From Chelydra serpentina (lineage: Eukaryota > Chordata > Testudines > Chelydridae), in the NCBI GenBank assembly GCA_037349315.1, contig JBAIAC010000026.1, forward strand, positions 4,340,001-4,404,000: 64,000 nt of DNA. The letters run 5' to 3'. Positions 55,318-64,000 of this stretch are shown one piece after another (within the stretch, counting starts at the first letter, position 1; the number at the start of each line of letters is the position of its first letter). Position numbers and translations under genes: made by a program. Under the pieces are notes generated by a model, which had not been told where the DNA came from, did no database searches, and was given only the letters and a program-made list of their open reading frames with translations.

Positions 55318-55790
55318 GTAAGATCTTGGATTCTCTTCTGCTGGGAGTAACGGTCATTCTAGACAGGTGGCTTTACACAGTGGATTATCTGTATTGGATA
55401 GTTACAGGATGAGCAGTAGGGACAGGCTTCAATGCCAAAATAATAAATGGGCTCTTGTTAACTACCTCCTGTACTTATTGTGAACTGGAGAGTCTGCCTG
55501 TCTAACGATCTGTTGGTTCTGCCTCACTAATAGAGAATTTCCGCCCATCAATCTCCAGAATGGACACAAGCCAGGCGGCAGCAGTGCCTCAACTCTGCCC
55601 CGGAAGGACCACTCTGACGGTGGAGTGGGCCGATGTTTTTAATTATTTGAATTGAATTGCATTGGAAAGTAGGGATGGGATAATACTTATAGCAGGGCAG
55701 GCAAAGACTGAACTGACTGCTTCCAGGTAGCTCCTAGCGTACATCAAACTTGTCCAGCGCTCAGAGGCCATAGCAATGTACGCTTTATAA

Positions 55791-56848
55791 CAGGGGTCTC
55801 AAACTCAAATGACCACGAGAGCCACATTAGGATTAGTACATTGGCCTGAGGGCCGCATTACTGACACCTACCCCCTGCCGCCCTCGGCCCTGCCCCCACT
55901 CCCCCCCTTCGATGAGGCCCCGCCCCTTCCCTGAAATCCCCACCCCAACTCTGCCCCCTTCCTGCCCCCAGGGGGTGCAGAAGGGGGTGTGGGGTGTGGT
56001 AGGGGGTCAGGGTGCAGGGTGCGGCAGGGGGCTCAGGGCAGGGGGGGCCGGGGTGCAGGAGGAGTGCAGGGTGCAGCAGGGTCTCAGGGCAGGGGGTCGG
56101 GGTCCAGGAGGGGTGCGGGGTGTGGCAGGGGGCTCAGGGCAGGGGGTCGGGGTGCAGGAGGGGTGCGGGGTGCGGCAGGGGGCTATGGGCAGGGGGGTCG
56201 GGATGCAGGAGTAGTGCGGGGTGCAGCAGGGTCTCAGGGCAGGGGGTTGGGGTGCAGGAGGGGTGCGGGGTGCGGCAGGGGGAGGGGTTTGGGGTGCAGC
56301 AGGGGGCTCAGGGCAGGGAGTCGGGGTGCAGGAGGGGTGCATCAGGGGGCTCAGGGTGCAGGGTGTGGCAGGGGGCTCATGGCAGGGGGTCGGGATACAG
56401 GGTGTGGCAGAGGGCTCAGGGGAGGGGGTCAGGGTGCAGGAGGGGTGCGGGCTCTGGCCTGGCATGCACTGGGGGCAGGTTCCCTGCCTGCCTGCCCCTG
56501 CCCCGCTCGGGCAAGCTCCTGGAACCTGGGGGAGGAGGGGCACAGGGGTCTGTCTGTGTCACTGTTGCGTCCAGGCACCGCCCCCAGCAGCTCCCCGTTC
56601 CCGGCCAATGGGAGCTGCTGAGGGCAGTGCCTGGACGCAACACTGACACACACCCCTGTGCCCCTCCTCCCCCAGGTTCCAGGAGCTTGCCCGAGCGGTG
56701 CAGGGCGGCCAGGCAGGAGCCTGCCCTGCCCCCAGTGTGCGCTGGATCAGAGCCACTGTATGTAAACGTGTGGGGGGGTCCAGGGAGGCCATGGGGAGCT
56801 CACGGGCTGCAGAAAACAACCCTGCAGGCTGCGTGTTTGAGACCCCTG
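55791..56848. mobile_element. hAT-type nonautonomous element with internal minisatellite
   Basis: Ends CAGGGGTCTCAAACTC and GTGTTTGAGACCCCTG are inverted. A perfect 8-bp duplication CTTTATAA flanks it (55783-55790, 56849-56856). The interior has a G-rich degenerate tandem array and an inverted pair around 56575-56690 (CAGGCACCGCC / GGCAGTGCCTG). No transposase. Confidence 0.88.
55975..56460. repeat. G-rich degenerate minisatellite
   Basis: Repeats of roughly 45-60 bp with GGGTGCAGGAGGGGTGCGGG and GGCAGGGGGCTCAGGGCAGG, alternating lengths, inside the hAT-type element. All long ORFs over it are repeat artefacts. Confidence 0.9.
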
Positions 56849-57536
56849 CTTTATAAACACTTACAGATGGATAGAAATAGACTAACTAGCCACTCATCTC
56901 ACACAGGCCACTGACCAGCTGTCAGGTGGTAAAAGTTCCATCTCCTGGAGGTAAAATATTCTGTATCCCATGACCATTCCCCTGAACCAGCTAGTCCCGA
57001 AACCTCTTTGTGCAGCAGTATCCTGGATGGTGGCAGCGGGCTCTTAACTGGGAAAAGAAGTCAGTTTCAACTATGAATTTAAAACATTTAGACAAATTCC
57101 CCTTGAGCAGTTTGACCACCCTAATCTAGTGGTGATTTGGCTCCATGGGCTCCCTCCATGGTCTGGTTTCCATGCCCCACTCAGGCCAAACTGTGTTGCT
57201 TCTTAAACGTCTAACTATGGATGTTTATTTTACCCTTCCATATAAGTTAGGGTGCAATGTTCCCCATACAGTCTGAGGGAACCCAGTAACATGTGTTTAT
57301 AATACAACTATTTTTGGAAGCCAAGTAAATACACTGGCCTGCCTGGAGAATCTAGTTGCCATGGTAACAAATGGATTTGGAAGCTTTAAGAATAAAAACA
57401 AAAATGGGGCAGGGATTTGTTGTTTTTTAAATTTAGGGTGGGGATCCTGCCATCTCTCTCTGTTGTGAGGAGCTACCCACTTTTCCCTATTAAAGTTTTC
57501 CCCCATCTATGAGGCCTCATAGAGCCACCATCTTGC

Positions 57537-57727
57537 GGGGGGAGGGATAGCTCAGTGGTTTGAGCATTGGCCTGCTAAACCCAGGGTTGTGAGTTCAATC
57601 CTTGAGGGGGCCATTTGGGGATCTGGGGCAAAAATAATAATAATTGGGGATTGGTCCTGCTTTGAGCAGGGGGTTGGACTAGATGACCTACTAAGGTCCC
57701 TTCCAACCCTGATATTCTATGATTCAA
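57537..57727 (+). mobile_element. tRNA-derived SINE with CR1-like tail, complete
   Basis: Pol III A box TAGCTCAGTGG (57548-57558) and B box GAGTTCAATCC (57591-57601) in a tRNA-like head, then a body and a tail ending CCCTGATATTCTATGATTC. The tail matches the CR1 3' end in this window, so CR1 machinery probably mobilised it. Confidence 0.9.
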
Positions 57728-57729
57728 CT

Positions 57730-58469
57730 ACAGAGGGCTGGAGGGGACTATAATCAAGTGAGTTCTCCACCTCTCTGTGCAGCACACACGATGGGTTATG
57801 ACTCATTCCATTCCTAGGATTTGTCTTTCTTCTTCATTTATGCAATACTGCATGTATACATATAAACCTTAGCATGAGCCCATCTGAGCTGGGTTTCTCC
57901 CTGCAGAACTTCCTGTCCCTCCTCCATGTTCTCTCTGCTGCAGAAGGACTTGCAGTCTTATGCTCCTGAATTGGAGCTAATGACTCCCCACCAGTCTGGC
58001 TGTCATAGTGAGTCAGTAGCATAGCTCTGCAGCTGAAGTCTGACACTTGATCACGGGAATTTGGTTGCAGCAAGTCAGAATCACTCTTCAGTTGCTTTGT
58101 ATGGACTGAACAAAAAGAGACGCCCTCCCTATCCCAAGGGATGAACATGCTATCCCTGTAGCACTTCATCTCCTATTGAAACTGAGCCTCTAGTATCGCA
58201 ACATACTTTGACTGTGTGCGCCACATTCTACATCATAGCCAGTTGGGCCTTACCTTGCTAGTGTGAGTGACTCAGAAGCTGTCTCATTCCCTATGAGCTC
58301 TTGTGAGTAACCAGAGCACACTGGGCTTGTGCTAGTTGGTGCTCTGACTCCTAGAAAACAACTTTCTGAAGTAACATCTCCTTGTGAACATGAAGACACT
58401 AAGCACAAGCCAGAAAATAAAGCTGTGGGCGTGAGGTTTCGCAGACCCCCACAGCTTTTGTACTAATTC
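57730..58469. other. TSNAXIP1 intron 4, no feature seen
   Basis: Nothing recognised here, nor in 55318-55780 and 56857-57530. Confidence 0.5.
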
Positions 58470-58472
58470 TTA

Positions 58473-58737
58473 GCCCTGATGTACACTGTGGGGAGGGGGG
58501 GAAGAATCGATCTAATATCGATCTATGACAATAGCTGAAGTCGACGTACTTAGATCGACTTACCGTAGCATCTTCACTCCCCCGTCGACTCCGCCTGCGC
58601 CTCTCGCCACGGTGGAGTACAGGAGTCGATGGGAGAGCGCTTGGGGATCGATTTATTGCATCTAGTCTAGACGCGATAATTGACCCCCGATAGATCGACC
58701 TCACAGCGTCGATCCCCGCCGTAGTGTAGACCTGCCC
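58473..58737. mobile_element. Harbinger-type MITE with TTA duplication
   Basis: 265 bp with ends GCCCTGATGTACACTGTGG and GTAGTGTAGACCTGCCC and perfect TTA flanks (58470-58472, 58738-58740). The ends resemble the right end of Harbinger A/C. The interior is rich in ATCGAT and GTCGAC palindromes. Confidence 0.85.
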
Positions 58738-58977
58738 TTAGAAATATTTAGCATTGCTGGAAACTCCATAAAGACATGAGCTCAATGAGAGGGTCTATCT
58801 TCACTGCAGAGCAAACCTGAGTTATCTACACTCCAGTTACTACTCTCAAGTTAGCCTCGCTCAACTGAAAGTGGCCACACTGTAAAACAGCACTCGAGCT
58901 GCTGTGTCCTGACATTGGTGCTGCACTCACTGGTGTGTAGCACTGGGCCTTCTGGGGCCACATACCATGGTTTAAGC

Positions 58978-59816
58978 CAGTGGTCTCCAACCTTTTTACA
59001 CCCAAGATCACTTTCTGAATTTAAGAGCAACCCAGGATCTGCCCCGCCCCTTCCCCAAAGTCCCACCCCACTCATTTCATCCCACCCCCCATCACTCACT
59101 CTCCCCCACCCTCACTCACTTTCACCTGGCTGGAGCTGAGGGGTTCGCAATGTGGGAGGGGGCTCTGGGCTGGGTTTGGGGTGCAAGAGGGGGCTCCAGG
59201 CTGGAGCAGAGTCTTGGGGTGCAGGAGGGGGTACAGGGTGCTGGCTCTGGGATGGGAGGGGTCAGGGCTGGGGCAGAGTGTTGGGGTGCAGGAGGGGGTG
59301 GGGGTGCTGACTCTGAGAGGAGGATCAGGACTGGGGTTGAGGTGCAGGAAGGGGTTCGGGGTGCTGGCTGCAGGAAGGGGCTCAGTGCTGGGGTTTGGGG
59401 TGCAGCCTCCCACCATGCAGCACTTACTGCTAAGGCAGGCTCCCTGCCTACCCCGGCCCCACGCCGCTCCTGGAAGGGGCCAACGCACCCTTGTGGCCCC
59501 TGGGGGGGGGGGGGGGCGGGCGGCACAGGGCTCCACACCCTGCCCCTCTCTGCAAGCACCGCCCCTGCAGCTCCCATTGGCCACAGCTCCTCATTCCCGG
59601 CCAATGGGAGCTGTGGGGGGCGGGGCTTGCAGGCAGGAGCAGTGTGTGCAGAGAGACCCCTGTCCCCCCACCCACGCAGCCACGCTGGCTGCTTCTTGGA
59701 TCAGTGTGGGGGCAGGGTAGGCAGGGAGCCTGTCTTAGCGGCCGGAGAGCGCAATTTGACTGAGAGATCCTCTAGGATTGACCAGTCGATCACTATCCAT
59801 CAGTTGGTGACCACTG
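58978..59816. mobile_element. hAT-type nonautonomous element with internal minisatellite
   Basis: Ends CAGTGGTCTCCAAC and GTTGGTGACCACTG are inverted, with a perfect 8-bp duplication GTTTAAGC (58970-58977, 59817-59824). The interior contains a G-rich tandem stretch (59150-59410; GGGGTGCAGGAGGGGGT) and an inverted GC-rich centre around 59500-59620. Confidence 0.88.
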
Positions 59817-59824
59817 GTTTAAGC

Positions 59825-62007
59825 TGAGCCGCTCTGTGGATCCTTTCCCAGTGAATTGTCTGTTCTTTCTGGACACATGGAGAGAGTTGGAGGAAGGCAT
59901 TGGAAGACTTAGGAGCACTTGAGTGGCATTAGCCTGCAGCCACACAGCCGAGTGATCATCTTAGCAGCTGAGAAGTTGCGCTCACTTGAGTTTTAGCCTA
60001 TACCCCCTGAGGGGCCAGCTGACTCCAGCTGACTAAAACCATCGCCACCCTCCAGTGAAGGGGTTTTGTGTGTGGACAAGACTCAAGTTATAAACTGAGT
60101 TAATTTTGCAGTGAAGACAAGCTCGCAATCTTTTGAAAGAACAACACTTTCCCAAGACCGCGTACTTGTCTCTGGGAAGTGACTGCTTGTGCTGAAGTGT
60201 CAAGATTCCACAGGGAATTGTGAAGGTTAGAAAGAGCAGGTGCAATCTTCTAGTAACCTCCCTGGTTACAGAGATTTTTTCAAAGCCAGAACATAGCTGC
60301 GTGACTTCCACTAACTGTGGTTGAAAATGTGAGTAAAATAGCACGTCACCATGACGTCATGACTTAGGATGTTGTGAGGGAAAACTCCCGTGGCGTTGTA
60401 TCTCTAGCGTACAGGTCACAGGACTAACTGTATTCCTTTGGATTACTACAGAAACTGGACCTTTCATTTTTCCTTTCCAGCAGTCTGTTGTTTGAGCTCA
60501 TCTGATGAGAACTGGCAATGGCTGGACTCAGCATATCCTAGGACCTTCCCTACACAGGGCTTTTCACCAGTCTGCCTCTCTTGCACTAGCACAGCTCCAC
60601 ACGTGGCAGCAATGGTGAGAACAGTAGTGTAGACTTGCTGTGGGCGTTTTTAACAGCACCTTATCTAGACCTGCCCTGAGCAGGTGGTGAAAGTCCTGGT
60701 AGCTGGTTTACTCTGGTGCTCCCCCCAGTGCTACTATGAGGGGAGCTGTCCCAGTGTACATGCAACAGTGGGAAAACTTGACCCAAAAAAAATAAAATAA
60801 AAAAAGAACTCAGGGTAGTCCCAGCCCTGGAGTGAAATCGCCTGTGCATTGTTTATAGTGATAGAAAAGTGGGACGAGAAATAGTGCCTCTTATTCTAGG
60901 CTGCATGCACTTCAAGTAGTAAAATGCAGAACATCCTACAGCGTCTGGGCATAAATACTGCCGACAAGACGGTTGTTGGTGGAAGAGAGCAAGTCGGGCT
61001 CTCTGGACCTCACTGGCAATTCTTTCCTTACCTTTTGGAGAGAGGAGTGAATGGATGCTTGCTGGCTCAGCACAGCAGTTACTATAGCAGAGCCCTTGCT
61101 GCGCTATCCTTTGAGCTCAGTACACACAGCATCTTTGAGCAACTCCTTTCATCCTGACAGCATTTGGTCTCCTCATAAAAATAGGAGAGACGAGCAATCA
61201 CAACCCACGGCATCTTATTGTGTATTTGTAGCTGGAGTATTGGCAATAGAATAAGTGCGGTCACTATGCCTACCCCGTAGGTGAGTTTAAGAAACAACTT
61301 ATTTCAGTTGAAGGTCCGAATTAGAGCAGAGCACTTGGGTTCTGTCTGTCAGAGGCATCAGAGAGCAGGGCAGGAAAGGCATGAGAGTCATCATGGGCAC
61401 ACGAGCGTCTGGACGGGGAAGAGGGAGGAGCATCCCCAAAAGGGAAGAGAAATCATGGTTGAGAGTGCCCAGGTGTTCCTGACAATCACTCCTAGGGGAG
61501 CAGCACACATGAGGCTGTAGATCTAGAGGCAGATATCTCTACCAGGAATAGCGTGGAGGATTCAAGCCGTCTCTTTGTGGTAGTGGGTGGGTAATGAACT
61601 ACCAGCTGAATCTACCCCACACATCTGCCATTCCACTCTGGGAGATCTGTTAAAGTGAAACGTGGGGGGTGCTGGCCACATCTGAAGAAAATCATGGGTG
61701 CTCAAAAAGAGCCAGAGATCCTTTTTGCATTTAGTGTTTGGAATCAATATAAATAGCAGTGTATTAAGATCAGCAGCCCACATGGAGCATATAGCTATAG
61801 GAAGAGAGATCAGCAGAATACAGTCCCAAAAGCTAGAATTCCAAAGAAAGCCAGCCCTCAGCTGCCCACCATAGCAGGTGGAGGAAAAACTTGCTGGTTT
61901 TGTCCCAGGTTCCAGTCTTGAAGAGTAGTTCTTAGATTGACTCTTCTGCCTAATTCCATAGCCCTGTTGAGTCCTTAATTATAAGAGCCCACCCTTTCCT
62001 CCTTTAG
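59825..62007. other. TSNAXIP1 intron 4, no confident feature
   Basis: Possible decayed MITE ends (AGTAGTGTAGACTTGC near 60618). Otherwise nothing recognised. Confidence 0.4.
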
Positions 62008-62204
62008 CTCACCTGAGGGAGAAGATCCACTCCCTGGAGCCCTTGAAGGCAATGCTGGTGTCTGTGTCAGATGAGTGCACACGGCAGATCGTGGCACTCC
62101 AGGAGGAGGAGAAAGCTGAAATAACGATGCTGAAGAAAGAGAAACTGTATTTGTTAAAGCTTATCGACAAAATGAAGGAGGAGAAGGGCTCCCTGCAGAC
62201 TCAG
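62008..62204 (+). CDS. TSNAXIP1: TSNAXIP1 coding exon 5 (coiled coil)
   Basis: 197-bp exon after CTCCTTTAG. It encodes AHLREKIHSLEPLKAMLVSV and continues through a long Glu/Lys-rich heptad-like helix (EEEKAEITMLKKEKLYLLKL, IDKMKEEKGSLQTQ), matching the coiled-coil part of TSNAXIP1. It enters in phase 1 and leaves in phase 0 at CAG|GTAAAA. The open frame runs on into the intron to 62318, but homology stops at the donor. Confidence 0.95.
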
Positions 62205-62360
62205 GTAAAATGGGATAATGATCAACCAGATGTTTCCCACCCCAGCCTTATGCATCTCGTCCCAGACAGCTCAATCCTGCTCCCACTGAATCAATGGGAG
62301 CAGTCACAGGCCTCGTAAGGGGCTGATGATTTGGCGTGTTCAGCCTGATTCAGTGCTAAT

Positions 62361-62805
62361 GCAGAGGTCTCCATCACAATGTTCCCTGCAGACATAGGGT
62401 CTGACTCCGTGGGTGCTCCGGGGCTGGAGCACCCATGGGGAAAAATTGGTGGGTGCAGAGCACCCACCAGCAGCTCCCTGCCGGCCCCCCCGCCCAGCTC
62501 ACCTCTGCTCCGCCTACTCCTCCCCTGAGCGCGCTGCCGCCGCTCCGCTTCTCCTCCCTCCCAGGCTTGCCGCCAAACAGCTGTTTCCCACGGCAACCCT
62601 GGGAGGGAGGGGGAAGAAGTGGAGCGGTTCTGCGCACTCAGGGGAGGAGTAGGCAGAGCGGAGGTGAGCTGGGCGAGGGGCCCAGCGGGGAGCTGCCGGT
62701 GGGTGCTCTGCACCCACCAATTTTTCCCCTGTGGGTGCTCCAGCCCCGGAGCACCCATGGAGTCAGCTCCTATATCTGCAGGGAACATTGTGACGGAGAG
62801 GCTGC
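62361..62805. repeat. 445-bp imperfect palindrome (fold-back element)
   Basis: Two arms of about 220 bp meet at AAACAGCTGTTT (centre 62580/62581). They include GGGTGCTCCGGGGCTGGAGC on the left and its complement on the right, GTGGGTGCAGAGCACCCACC in both, and extend outward through CACAATGTTCCCTGCAGA. The arms look about 85-90 percent matching by eye. No terminal duplication is evident outside. Confidence 0.85.
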
Positions 62806-62809
62806 ACAA

Positions 62810-64000
62810 CGTCACTTCTGGCAGATCTGGGAATGGAAGCTGGGGCTAGATTCTGTGCCAAGCCTCTCAGAGGTTCAGACGATGGGAGGGAGGGGGACGG
62901 ACAAAGGTGGTTTATGCTACCTTTGTATAGGTACAATGTTACAACCAACAAAATGTAAAAGAATGCTATTAAGGTTGCAAAGTCAGTCACTCAAAAGGAA
63001 GGAAATGCCAAAATTAATGCTGCCTTGGCAACCTTAATTTCACCCCCTGTGCATATGCATTATGATACAGGCTTTAAGTACATGATCAGGTGCTGTTTTC
63101 CCACAGGAGCCTGCCTCATTGAGTGCACAGGGTGGCCAGTGCTCAGAGAATGAGCAGCCATTCAAGATTTTGTTTTCTCCTCATTGTTGTGTGTGTGGCC
63201 CCAGGCCTTATTTACTGCACACTATTCAAACCCTGCTCTGAAGACAGAACGATTAGTTTTCTCATGGGCTTTTCAGTGGTGCTCATCTCTACAGTATCTG
63301 AGAGCTTGAGTTCCGTGGTCAGCCCAGCCTCCTGTGCCCTGCAGGTGAACATGCTGCGGAAGAACGTGGCCAAGGAATACATGCGCTACATTAATGAGTG
63401 TGACGCACGCAAGCTGCTGCTCGCAGACCTGAATGAAATGCGCAATCAGCAGTTGGAAATGTCGCTTCGCCAAGTCCAAGGTAGAGAAAGCACATTTTTG
63501 TAAGTGCTTATCTTACAACAAGCCCCAAATCCAGAGCCACATAACCAACATTGCATGGAAGACTGAGTAGGTGGCCCCTGCAGAGTCACCCGCTGGGATT
63601 CTTGCACCCCCAGTGCTGCTGGTTGGGAACTTGCTAGAAAGCAGTAGCTAGGTGTCCACATGAGCACCCCATATATGGATTTGAATGTTCAGATCCAAAG
63701 AGAGCACATCCCTGCTTCTGCTCTGTCCCTTCCCGCTAACCTAAAATCCAGCCTGGGACTTTGAATATGGGTAAGGAGGGCAGTGAATGTGGGTCCGCAA
63801 AGATAATTTACTCCAAGAACTACAGTTACTGGTAAGTAGCCTTTCTTCTTGTTCTTTATTAGTCCTGATTTTAGTATTGAATGTTTGCATTACAATAGCA
63901 GCCAGACCAGACCTGCACAACACACATGCTCACTGTGCGGCCCGCCGTTTTATGAGTTGTGCAGGCCTGAGCCAGACACACCAATGGAGATTGAAGCGCT
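62810..64000. other. TSNAXIP1 introns 5 and 6, no other feature
   Basis: Apart from exon 6 (63345-63480) nothing is recognised. The last 500 bp contain no clear further exon. Confidence 0.45.
63345..63480 (+). CDS. TSNAXIP1: TSNAXIP1 coding exon 6
   Basis: 136-bp exon after CCCTGCAG, encoding VNMLRKNVAKEYMRYINECD then ARKLLLADLNEMRNQQLEMS and LRQVQ. This aligns with human TSNAXIP1 (LRKNLAEEYLHYL..DA.KILIADLNELR). It leaves in phase 1 at G|GTAGAG. The remaining coding exons of the gene (the protein is about 660 residues in human) lie beyond the right edge; none was recognised in 63481-64000. Confidence 0.95.

Noticed and set aside
55989..56914. Gly/Arg-rich ORFs up to 300 codons
   Set aside because: G-rich minisatellite inside a hAT-type element.
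57537..57605. Functional tRNA gene
   Set aside because: Has A and B boxes but sits at the head of a SINE with a CR1-like tail; the cloverleaf is not convincing.
59096..59827. Pro/Ala-rich ORFs of 160-225 codons
   Set aside because: Same cause, in the hAT-type element at 58978-59816.
62205..62318. Extension of TSNAXIP1 exon 5 into the following ORF
   Set aside because: Homology ends at CAG|GTAAAA and exon 6 continues in the matching phase.

Overview
Organism. The window is vertebrate nuclear DNA, most likely from a turtle (Testudines). It has split genes with GT-AG introns and a CpG-island promoter. The interspersed repeats are those of turtle genomes: CR1 LINEs, a tRNA-derived SINE with a CR1-like tail, young PIF/Harbinger transposons, a Penelope-like element and hAT-type nonautonomous elements. 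The turtle call rests on repeat recognition and was not checked by search.

Host genes. Two genes stand head to head around a GC-rich island (about 19.7-21.7 kb), the arrangement known on human 16q22.1. RANBP10 runs leftward: exon 1 is at 20300-20096 and exon 2 at 19066-18955. The remaining 19 kb to the left is its second intron, and no further exon was found. TSNAXIP1 runs rightward with six coding exons (21347-21369, 38856-38949, 53127-53246, 55224-55317, 62008-62204, 63345-63480). All are phase-compatible and the gene continues past the window end. No other host gene is supported.

Mobile DNA, left to right. RANBP10 intron 2 holds Penelope-derived hairpins, a Harbinger MITE, full-length decayed Harbinger A (3641-7770), CR1 and other non-LTR remnants, and a solo LTR inserted in a MITE. 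TSNAXIP1 intron 1 holds a SINE, a hAT-like element, a Ty3/Gypsy remnant, a hAT-like element expanded by 35 copies of a 49-bp repeat (25739-27844), nested CR1s, Harbinger B (30545-34266) fused to a CR1 with a long open reverse-transcriptase frame, a short telomere-like array and an old L2-like LINE. Intron 2 holds Harbinger C (39861-44870), a Penelope-like element with inverted ends and hammerhead-like motifs (46384-47940), and Harbinger E (48604-52623), whose transposase keeps all catalytic residues. Introns 4 and 5 hold hAT-like elements with internal minisatellites, a SINE, a MITE and a 445-bp palindrome.

Main observation. Harbingers B, C and E, although diverged, share one layout: the transposase gene faces a two-exon Myb/SANT-like partner gene, and a third small ORF (about 95-100 codons) lies inside the partner gene's intron on the opposite strand, the transposase strand. 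ORF3 is clearly homologous at protein level in all three and each copy follows a pyrimidine-rich CAG that looks like a splice acceptor. I know of no assigned function for it; it is the best candidate here for an undescribed component.
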